From: Pseudomonadota bacterium
Lineage (GTDB): Bacteria; Pseudomonadota; Gammaproteobacteria; Steroidobacterales; Steroidobacteraceae
Reading direction: 5' to 3'
DNA length: 11,419 nt
Assembly (NCBI GenBank): GCA_003242685.1
Contig: QGVD01000094.1
Span: 1-11,419, forward strand
The notes under the pieces are model-generated. The model was not told where the DNA came from. It saw only the letters and a program-made list of their open reading frames with translations, and did not search any database. Shown here one piece after another: positions 5,827-11,419 of the stretch; the stretch's first letter is position 1; each line of letters opens with the position of its first letter. A program made the translations under genes and the position numbers.

Positions 5827-6659
5827 CGAGTCTCCATTTCGAAACGCGAGGCAGCGGTCCGGCGCTCGTGCTGCTGCACGGCTGGGGCCTGAATCTGCGC
5901 GTGTGGAATGGGTTCGCCGATCGATTGGCGGAACGACGGCGGATCTTCGCGTTCGATCTGCCAGGCCACGGGCACAGCCGCTGGGACAATGAGGCCGCCA
6001 CTCTCGACGGCATCGCGCAGCTCGTGCAGGAGACGCTCACGGAAGCAGGCGCCCTCCCGGAGGGACCCCAGGCAGGCGACCAGCGCTGCTCGCTCCTCGG
6101 ATGGTCGCTTGGGGGGCAGATCGCACTGCGGCTTGCGGCACTTGCACCGGAGCGTTTCGACGCGCTCGTGCTCATCGCCACGACGCCGCGCTTCGTGGCG
6201 GGTGCCGGATGGCCGCACGGCATGCGGCCCGACGTGCTCGAGCGCTTCGCTACGCAGCTCGCGACCGATTATCGGCGCACCGTACGCGACTTCCTCGAGC
6301 TGCAGGTGCGCGGCAGCGTTGCGGGCACCGAGGTGCTGCACGCGCTCGAATCCGCTGTGCTCAACCATGGCGCCGCCCGCCCCGAGGCGCTGGAGGCACT
6401 TCTCGGCGTGCTCGCGTCCAGCGATCTCAGGGAGTCTCTTCCAAGAATCGAGCAACCGGCACTCGTCGTCGCGGGACAGTATGATCGCGTCACTCCGCCG
6501 GGAGCCTCGCGCGTCCTCGCGGAGACTCTGCCGCGCGGTCGCTTCCTCGAGGTGCGTCGCGCAGCGCACGCCCCGTTTCTATCGCACGAAGCCGAGCTGG
6601 CCGCGGAGACGGTCCGCTTTCTCGACGAGGCGAGAGACGCTTCGCGCGGCATCCGTTGA
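5823..6659 (+). CDS. bioH: Pimeloyl-ACP methyl ester carboxylesterase
   Basis: BioH cleaves the methyl ester of pimeloyl-ACP, ending BioC-dependent elongation and releasing the precursor for BioF. The 278-residue alpha/beta-hydrolase has LLHGWGLNLRVW (17-28), DLPGHGHS (45-52), nucleophile S95 in GWSLGG, D221 in GQYDRVTP and H249 in AAHAPFLSH. These correspond to the E. coli triad Ser82/Asp207/His235. It is about 22 residues longer than E. coli BioH, partly through a loop at about 76-88 before the nucleophile elbow. The ATG overlaps the bioF stop (ATGA). Other alpha/beta-hydrolases look alike, but the GWSLGG motif and position between bioF and bioC make BioH very likely. Confidence 0.94.
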   Translation: MTSLHFETRGSGPALVLLHGWGLNLRVWNGFADRLAERRRIFAFDLPGHGHSRWDNEAATLDGIAQLVQETLTEAGALPEGPQAGDQRCSLLGWSLGGQIALRLAALAPERFDALVLIATTPRFVAGAGWPHGMRPDVLERFATQLATDYRRTVRDFLELQVRGSVAGTEVLHALESAVLNHGAARPEALEALLGVLASSDLRESLPRIEQPALVVAGQYDRVTPPGASRVLAETLPRGRFLEVRRAAHAPFLSHEAELAAETVRFLDEARDASRGIR

Positions 6660-6664
6660 GCACG

Positions 6665-7564
6665 ATGACTCCGACCGAATCCGACGACGCCTATCACCTC
6701 GACCGCGCCGGTGTGCGCGCCGCGTTCGATCGCGCGAGCGCGAGCTATGACGCGGCCGCAGTGCTGCAGGCGCGCGTGCGCGAGGAGCTCCTCGCCCGTG
6801 TCGACATGCTCAAGCTCGAGCCCCGGATAGTCGTCGATCTCGGTGCGGGCACGGGCATTGCCACGGCCGAGCTCAAGCGACGCTTCCGCCGCGCTACGGT
6901 GATCGCGCTCGACATCTCGCCGGGCATGCTGGAGCGGGCGCGGAACCGCTCGGGATTTCTGCGGCGTTTCGAGCGGGTCTGTGCCGATGCGGAGCGGCTG
7001 CCGCTCAAGGACGCCAGCGTCGATCTCGTCTTCAGCAATCTGATGCTGCAGTGGTCCGACGTGCCCGACGGCGTCTTCGCCGAAGTGCGGCGGACGCTGA
7101 AACCCGAGGGCTTCTTCGCATTCACCACCTTCGGTCCCGACACGCTGCGCGAGCTGCGCGCCGCCTGGGCCGCCGCCGACGGATTCACGCACGTCAATCG
7201 CTTCATCGACATGCACGACATCGGCGATGCGCTCGTGCGCGCGGGACTCACCGAGCCCGTGCTCGACGTCGAGCGCTTCACGCTTACCTACACGGACGCG
7301 CTCGCATTGATGCGCGACCTGAAGACAATCGGCGCGCACAATGTCACCGCGGGTCGCCCGCGCGGGCTGACCGGCCGGGGCCGCCTGCAGCGGATGATCG
7401 ATGCCTACGAGGCCCTCCGGCAGGACGGGCGGCTGCCTGCCAGCTATGAGGTGATCTACGGCGCCGCATGGGGTGCCGCCGGCCGGCCGGCGGCGCCAGT
7501 GGTGGGCGGTGAGGTCCGGATCGCGCCGGGCACCATCCGCCGGCGCTCACCGCCGGGCGGCTGA
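6665..7564 (+). CDS. bioC: Malonyl-ACP O-methyltransferase
   Basis: BioC methylates the free carboxyl of malonyl-ACP with SAM, disguising it so that fatty-acid synthesis can extend it to pimeloyl-ACP methyl ester. The 299-residue protein has FDRASASYD (21-29), SAM motif I VVDLGAGTG (56-64), ALDISPGML (81-89), DLVFSNLMLQW (120-130) and FTTFGPDTLREL, all characteristic of BioC. The C-terminal YEVIYGAAWGA is also typical; the last 30 residues are Gly/Pro/Arg-rich, over a 20-bp DNA palindrome. I chose ATG 6665, six bases after bioH. TTG 6656, overlapping the bioH stop as TTGA and adding three residues, is equally possible. Neither has a clear ribosome site. Confidence 0.95.
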   Translation: MTPTESDDAYHLDRAGVRAAFDRASASYDAAAVLQARVREELLARVDMLKLEPRIVVDLGAGTGIATAELKRRFRRATVIALDISPGMLERARNRSGFLRRFERVCADAERLPLKDASVDLVFSNLMLQWSDVPDGVFAEVRRTLKPEGFFAFTTFGPDTLRELRAAWAAADGFTHVNRFIDMHDIGDALVRAGLTEPVLDVERFTLTYTDALALMRDLKTIGAHNVTAGRPRGLTGRGRLQRMIDAYEALRQDGRLPASYEVIYGAAWGAAGRPAAPVVGGEVRIAPGTIRRRSPPGG

Positions 7565-7576
7565 AGAAGAGACTCG

Positions 7577-7584
7577 AGGGGGAG
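7577..7584 (+). promoter_or_regulatory. Shine-Dalgarno site of bioD
   Basis: AGGGGGAG ends three bases before the GTG at 7588. It is the strongest ribosome site in the bio operon and fixes a GTG start. The other bio genes rely on overlaps or weak sites, so bioD is probably translated independently. Confidence 0.65.
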
Positions 7585-7587
7585 TAC

Positions 7588-8310
7588 GTGCGCGTCTGCG
7601 GCTGCTTCGTGACCGGCACCGACACGGGCGTCGGCAAGACGCGCATGGCTGCGGCCATCGTGCGGTCGCTCGCGCAGGAAGGGCTGCGCGTAGCGGCGAT
7701 GAAGCCGGTCGCCGCGGGGGCCGCGGCAACCCCGGATGGCCTGCGCAACGAAGACGCTCTGGCGCTCGCGGCCGCCGCGAACGTCGCGGCGGACTACTCG
7801 CTGGTCAATCCCTACTGCCTGGAGCTCGCCGCCTCGCCGCACCTCGCGGCGCGGTCCGCCGGCGTCACCATCGATCCGGCCGTGATCCGTAAGCGCTTCG
7901 ACCGGCTCGCCGAGCAGGCCGATGTCGTAGTGGTCGAGGGAGCGGGCGGCTGGCTGGCGCCGATCGGCGAAGACACGACGATGGCGAGCGTCGCGCTCGC
8001 GCTCGGGTTGCCGGTGCTGGTGGTCGTAGGCCTGAGGCTCGGCTGCCTCAATCACACCCTCCTCACCGTGCGGGCGATCGCGGCCGACGGGCTCGCGTTC
8101 GCAGGCTGGATCGCGAACCACGTGGATCCGGAGTTCGCGCAGGCGGCCGAGAACGTCGCGACCCTGGAAGACATGCTCGGCATCGAGCCGCTCGCGGTCG
8201 TGCCGTTCGATCCACAGCGCACCGCGCTCGAGACTCTGGACGGCGCCGCAGTCTCCCGCCTGCTGGCCGCGGTGGGCGTCCACCGGGGCACTCGCGCTCA
8301 CGATTCCTAA
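7588..8310 (+). CDS. bioD: Dethiobiotin synthetase
   Basis: BioD is an ATP-dependent carboxylase that closes the ureido ring of 7,8-diaminopelargonate (DAPA) to give dethiobiotin. The 240-residue product (E. coli 225) has the P-loop GTDTGVGKT (10-18), the MKPVAAG segment with K39, VVVEGAGGWLAP (114-125) and GWIAN (173-177), where Asn contributes to nucleotide selection. Length and motif order fit the family. The GTG start follows bioC by 23 bases and is supported by AGGGGGAG. bioD ends the biotin operon. No bioA is present nearby, so its substrate must come from an aminotransferase encoded elsewhere. A 73-base gap with repeats separates it from the next gene. Confidence 0.96.
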   Translation: MRVCGCFVTGTDTGVGKTRMAAAIVRSLAQEGLRVAAMKPVAAGAAATPDGLRNEDALALAAAANVAADYSLVNPYCLELAASPHLAARSAGVTIDPAVIRKRFDRLAEQADVVVVEGAGGWLAPIGEDTTMASVALALGLPVLVVVGLRLGCLNHTLLTVRAIAADGLAFAGWIANHVDPEFAQAAENVATLEDMLGIEPLAVVPFDPQRTALETLDGAAVSRLLAAVGVHRGTRAHDS

Positions 8311-8349
8311 GTTTCTGAGTTACGTAGAGAAGTTTCTTCGGGTAAGATC
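8309..8349 (+). promoter_or_regulatory. Direct repeat and -10-like box between bioD and the DUF2244-type gene
   Basis: AAGTTTCT occurs at 8309-8316 and 8330-8337, a spacing of 21 bp or two helical turns. TAAGAT (8344-8349) matches TATAAT at four positions, and TTACGT 18 bases upstream is a poor -35. Together these could form an activator-dependent promoter for the membrane protein and cox genes. No hairpin terminator for the bio operon is visible here. Confidence 0.3.
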
Positions 8350-8383
8350 TCGCGAAACCCGCCGAAGGTCGCCCGAATTCGAA

Positions 8384-8863
8384 GTGGAAACCGCTTTCGA
8401 ACGCATCGTGATCGCGCCGAACTGCTCCCTGAGCGTTCAGGGCGCCCTGCTGTTCTTCGGCGGCATGTGCACGGTGTCTTTCGGCATCGCAGGACTCATG
8501 GCGCTCCAGGGGTACTGGCCGATCCTGCCGTTCGCCGGGCTCGAGATGGCGCTGCTCGGGTGGGCGCTGAAGGTGAGCATGGCCCGGCGCCACCACCACC
8601 AGACGATCACCGTGTCGGAAACGGACGTGTGTATCGAGTCCCGATCGGGTTCGCAGTCAGTAAAAGTCGTATTTCCGCGCCACTGGGCGCGGGTTACACT
8701 TCGCCGCCCTTCTTCCCGCTTGCATCCGAGCAGGCTCGTCATCGAGTCGAGCGGCCGTCAGTGCGAGGTCGGGGGGTTCCTGACGGAAGAAGAGCGCCGC
8801 GGTCTTGCGGTGAGGCTCCAGCGCCTCATCGGCCGCGTCAATGAGTCGCCCTCCCTGGCCTGA
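8384..8863 (+). CDS. DUF2244-type two-helix membrane protein upstream of coxB
   Basis: This is a 159-residue protein of unknown function. Two hydrophobic segments (about 17-41 and 44-66) form a helical hairpin, followed by RRHHHQTITV and a beta-rich cytosolic part. Its end, VGGFLTEEERRGLAVRLQRLI (129-149), is typical of DUF2244 proteins. I recall such genes next to cytochrome oxidase genes in other Proteobacteria, which fits its place before coxB. A role in oxidase assembly or stability would be inference. The GTG at 8384 gives the only sensible N-terminus before the first helix, with no strong ribosome site. A 110-base spacer leads to coxB. Confidence is high that it is coding, moderate for the family. 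Confidence 0.8.
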   Translation: METAFERIVIAPNCSLSVQGALLFFGGMCTVSFGIAGLMALQGYWPILPFAGLEMALLGWALKVSMARRHHHQTITVSETDVCIESRSGSQSVKVVFPRHWARVTLRRPSSRLHPSRLVIESSGRQCEVGGFLTEEERRGLAVRLQRLIGRVNESPSLA

Positions 8864-8891
8864 CGGGCCGCTTGCCGGGGGCGAGGCGGAA

Positions 8892-8930
8892 GTGCCCGAC
8901 GGGGTGGGCACAAACTGTTTCGAGTGAAAC
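8892..8930 (+). other. Two adjacent hairpins in the coxB leader
   Basis: The first hairpin has arms GTGCCC (8892-8897) and GGGCAC (8906-8911) with an 8-base loop. The second has GTTTC (8917-8921) and GAAAC (8926-8930) around GAGT. They lie in the 110-base spacer between the DUF2244-type gene and coxB. There is no U-run, so neither is a standard terminator. Leader structure, processing site or protein-binding palindromes are possible. Confidence 0.35.
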
Positions 8931-8973
8931 CGCGCCGCGCGCTGTCGCGAGCGGTGTGAGCAAGGTCGTAAGG

Positions 8974-9861
8974 ATGATTCACAGAGCAATTGCAAAGCTT
9001 GCCGCGCTCGCGGCCCTCGCCCTTCCACTCACCGCCCTGGCTCAGGAGCAGCCGTCAGGCTGGAGCCTGCTCAACATGCCGCGCGGCGTGACCACCATCA
9101 GCCGCGAGGTCTACGAGCTGCACATGCTCATCTTCTGGGTGTGCGTGGGCATCGGCGCCGTGGTCTTCTCGGTGATGATCTATTCGCTCATCAAGTTCCG
9201 GAAGTCGAAGGGCGCCGTTCCGGACACGACGATGGTCCACAACACCAAGGTGGAGATCATCTGGACGGCGATTCCCGTCGCCATCCTCGTCAGCATGGCG
9301 GTGCCCGCCGCGCGCACGCTGGTCGAGATCGAGGACACCCGCAACACCGAGCTCACCATCAAGGTGACGGGTTACCAGTGGGGCTGGCATTACGAGTACC
9401 TGGACAACGGCGTCGCCTTCCACTCGCGCCTCGATCCCGAGAGCAATGCTGCCCGCCAGCTCGGCGCGAACATCGACCCGAAGACCGTTCCGAATTACCT
9501 GCTGAACGTCGACAACCCGCTCGTCGTGCCGGCCGGCGTCAAGGTGCGACTCCTCATCACTGCCACCGACGTCATCCATTCCTGGTGGGTGCCGGAGTTC
9601 GGCCTGAAGAAGGACGCCATCCCGGGCTTCGTCAACGAGATGTGGTTCCAGATCGACGCCGACAAGGCCGGCCACACCTTCCGCGGCCAGTGCACGGAGC
9701 TGTGCGGGCGCGATCACGCCTTCATGCCGGTGGTCGTCGATGTGCGCAGCCCGGAGGATTTCCAGGCCTGGCTGCAGGAGAAGGCCGCGGAGCAGAAGGC
9801 CGCGCAGGAGGAAGCCGAGGTGGCCGCCCTCGAGCCGGCCGGCGCCACGCAGGCGGGCTGA
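8974..9861 (+). CDS. coxB: Cytochrome c oxidase subunit II (CuA)
   Basis: Subunit II takes electrons from cytochrome c through its binuclear CuA centre, which faces the periplasm, and passes them to subunit I. The 295-residue precursor has a signal peptide (1-23, cleavage likely after ALA), two membrane helices (about 50-73 and 94-112), the aromatic segment GYQWGWHYEY (133-142) and the cupredoxin domain. All CuA ligands are present: H202, C240, E242, C244, H248 and M251 (CTELCGRDHAFM). There is no C-terminal heme c domain; the tail is an Ala/Glu-rich helix. ATG 8974 has AAGG eight bases upstream and starts directly at the signal peptide. GTG 8956 is an alternative, and the longer ATG 8872 form would put 34 unlikely residues before it. 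coxA follows after 57 bases. Confidence 0.96.
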   Translation: MIHRAIAKLAALAALALPLTALAQEQPSGWSLLNMPRGVTTISREVYELHMLIFWVCVGIGAVVFSVMIYSLIKFRKSKGAVPDTTMVHNTKVEIIWTAIPVAILVSMAVPAARTLVEIEDTRNTELTIKVTGYQWGWHYEYLDNGVAFHSRLDPESNAARQLGANIDPKTVPNYLLNVDNPLVVPAGVKVRLLITATDVIHSWWVPEFGLKKDAIPGFVNEMWFQIDADKAGHTFRGQCTELCGRDHAFMPVVVDVRSPEDFQAWLQEKAAEQKAAQEEAEVAALEPAGATQAG

Positions 9862-9872
9862 AGGGCTTCATC

Positions 9873-9903
9873 GCGACAAGTATCTGACGCGACAAGTATT
9901 TGA
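9873..9903 (+). repeat. 16-bp near-perfect tandem repeat between coxB and coxA
   Basis: GCGACAAGTATCTGA (9873-9887) and GCGACAAGTATTTGA (9889-9903) differ at one base and are separated by a single C, so the period is 16 bp. The repeat fills most of the 57-base spacer and ends just before the coxA ribosome site. It may be a recent slippage duplication or a paired binding site. Confidence 0.6.
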
Positions 9904-9918
9904 GAAGAGATCAGGATC

Positions 9919-11419
9919 ATGGCTGAACACGCACACGTCGCACACGCCGGACACGACGCTCACGACCACAAGCCGCACGGCTGGCGGCGCTGGCTCTTCG
10001 CGACCAACCACAAGGACATCGGCACGATGTACCTGGTCTTCGCCGCGGCGATGTGGCTGCTCGGCGGAGCGATGGCGATGGTCATCCGGCTCGAGCTCTT
10101 CCAGCCGGGCATGCAGTTCGTCGATCCGCAGTTCTTCAACTCCATGACCACGGTGCACGCCCTGCTCATGGTGTTCGGCGCCGTGATGCCGGCATGGACG
10201 GGTCTTGCGAACTGGATGATCCCGATGCAGATCGGCGCGCCCGACATGGCGCTGCCGCGCCTCAACAACTTCAGCTTCTGGCTGCTGCCCGTCGCGTTCA
10301 CCCTGCTGATCGCGACCCTGTTCGTGCCGGGCGGCGCGCCGGCGAGCGGCTGGACGCTGTATCCGCCGCTGGTCCTTCAGACGGCGGACGCCTTCCCGCT
10401 CGCGATGTTCGCCATTCACCTGATGGGCGCCTCCTCGATCCTCGGCGCCATCAACGTGATCGTCACCATCATGAACATGCGCGCGCCGGGCATGACCCTG
10501 CTGCGCATGCCGCTCTTCGTGTGGACCTGGCTGATCACCGCGTACCTCCTCATCGCGGTGATGCCGGTGCTCGCGGGCGCGGTGACGATGCTGATCACCG
10601 ACAAGTTCTTCGGCACGACCTTCTTCACGGCGGCCGGCGGCGGTGACCCGGTGATGTACCAGCACATCTTCTGGTTCTTCGGGCACCCCGAGGTCTACAT
10701 CATGATCCTGCCGGCCTTCGGCATCATCTCGGAGGTCATCCCCGCCTTCTCGCGCAAGCCGCTGTTCGGCTACGAGGCGATGGTGTACGCGACGGCGTCG
10801 ATCGCGTTCCTCTCGTTCATCGTCTGGGCGCACCACATGTTCACGGTGGGCATGCCGCTCGCGGGGCAGATGTTCTTCATGCTCGCGACGATGCTCATCG
10901 CCATCCCGACGGGCGTGAAGGTGTTCAACTGGACGGCCACGATGTGGAAGGGCTCGATGACCTTCGAGCCGCCGATGCTGTTCGCCGTGGCCTTCGTGTT
11001 CCTGTTCACCATCGGCGGCTTCTCGGGCCTGATGCTCGCGGTGGCGCCGGCGGACTTCCAGTACCACGACACCTACTTCGTGGTGGCTCACTTCCACTAC
11101 GTGCTGGTGCCGGGTGCCGTGTTCGCCCTGCAGGCGGCCGTGTACTACTGGCTGCCGAAGTGGACGGGTCACATGTACGACCAGAAGCTCGCCAAGTGGC
11201 ACTTCTGGCTGTCGGCCATCTCGGTGAACGTGCTGTTCTTCCCGCAGCACTTCCTCGGCCTCGCCGGCATGCCGCGGCGCATCCCCGACTACGCCACGCA
11301 GTTCACCGACTGGAACATGGTGTCCTCGATCGGCGGCTTCGTGTACGGCGTCTCGCAGCTCCTCTTCATCTACGTGATCTGGAAGGCCGTGCGCGCCGGT
11401 GAGCCCGTGGGCAACAAGG
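9919..11419 (+). CDS. coxA: Cytochrome c oxidase subunit I, partial (C-terminus beyond right edge)
   Basis: This is the catalytic subunit of an aa3-type heme-copper oxidase, which reduces O2 and pumps protons across the inner membrane. The first 500 codons are seen, nearly the full usual length of about 530. Ligands are all present: H80 and H393 for low-spin heme a, H391 for heme a3, and H256, H305 and H306 for CuB, with Y260 of HPEVY for the His-Tyr cross-link. The A1-type glutamate E258, D-channel D109 (GAPDMALPRLNN) and K-channel K334 (PTGVKVFNW) are intact. The N-terminus is His-rich, with seven His in the first 20 residues. ATG 9919 follows AGGA and GAAGAGA. It forms one unit with coxB; assembly factor and subunit III genes are expected to the right. 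Confidence 0.97.
   Translation, partial: MAEHAHVAHAGHDAHDHKPHGWRRWLFATNHKDIGTMYLVFAAAMWLLGGAMAMVIRLELFQPGMQFVDPQFFNSMTTVHALLMVFGAVMPAWTGLANWMIPMQIGAPDMALPRLNNFSFWLLPVAFTLLIATLFVPGGAPASGWTLYPPLVLQTADAFPLAMFAIHLMGASSILGAINVIVTIMNMRAPGMTLLRMPLFVWTWLITAYLLIAVMPVLAGAVTMLITDKFFGTTFFTAAGGGDPVMYQHIFWFFGHPEVYIMILPAFGIISEVIPAFSRKPLFGYEAMVYATASIAFLSFIVWAHHMFTVGMPLAGQMFFMLATMLIAIPTGVKVFNWTATMWKGSMTFEPPMLFAVAFVFLFTIGGFSGLMLAVAPADFQYHDTYFVVAHFHYVLVPGAVFALQAAVYYWLPKWTGHMYDQKLAKWHFWLSAISVNVLFFPQHFLGLAGMPRRIPDYATQFTDWNMVSSIGGFVYGVSQLLFIYVIWKAVRAGEPVGNK

Noticed and set aside
6269..7339. Open frame of 356 codons on the minus strand
   Set aside because: It is antisense to bioH and bioC, and its translation is low in complexity with no family features.
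8872..8973. Longer coxB from ATG 8872
   Set aside because: It would put 34 residues before a clear signal peptide and translate through two hairpins; ATG 8974 has a good ribosome site.
9868..11250. Open frame of 460 codons on the minus strand, extremely His/Arg/Glu-rich
   Set aside because: It is the mirror of coxA codon bias. The His/Arg/Asp/Glu pattern arises from the complement of hydrophobic codons.

Overview
The window looks like chromosomal DNA from a GC-rich gammaproteobacterium. The evidence is strong codon bias towards G/C in third positions, a bioB-bioF-bioH-bioC-bioD operon with comF divergent from bioB (an order I know from Pseudomonas-like gammaproteobacteria), and a DUF2244-type gene followed by coxB and coxA. 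Family or genus cannot be settled from the sequence. There is no tRNA, rRNA, CRISPR array, insertion sequence or phage gene, and no gene-free stretch longer than about 160 bases.

Left part, minus strand, read from right to left: comF (2715-3512), a ThiF/MoeB-type E1-like adenylyltransferase (1512-2609), a possible 25-codon ORF (1438-1515), a cytosolic six-Asp-box BNR beta-propeller protein (257-1441), and the first 86 codons of a MoaD/ThiS-type ubiquitin-fold protein cut by the left edge (1-260). From thiF-like to moaD-like, each stop codon overlaps the next start by four bases (ATGA, GTGA, ATGA) if the small ORF is real. These genes therefore look like one translationally coupled unit. It has the two core parts of a sulfur-carrier or ubiquitin-like activation system (E1-like enzyme plus ubiquitin-fold carrier) around a propeller protein of unknown role, and is the least understood part of the window.

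Middle part, plus strand: bioB, bioF, bioH, bioC and bioD (3588-8310). They encode BioC and BioH, which make the pimeloyl-ACP precursor, and BioF, BioD and BioB of the late pathway. bioA is not in the window. Genes overlap or nearly touch. The 140-base region between comF and bioB holds a TTGACA-type promoter candidate, an AT-rich perfect inverted repeat, a GC-rich perfect inverted repeat and a short tandem repeat, so it is a likely control region.

Right part, plus strand: after a 73-base gap comes a small two-helix membrane protein of DUF2244 type (8384-8863), then coxB (8974-9861) with all CuA ligands, then coxA (9919 to the right edge) with all heme and CuB ligands and A1-type proton-channel residues. 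The spacers here hold an 8-bp direct repeat, two adjacent hairpins and a near-perfect 16-bp tandem repeat. coxA is cut by the right edge near its C-terminus.
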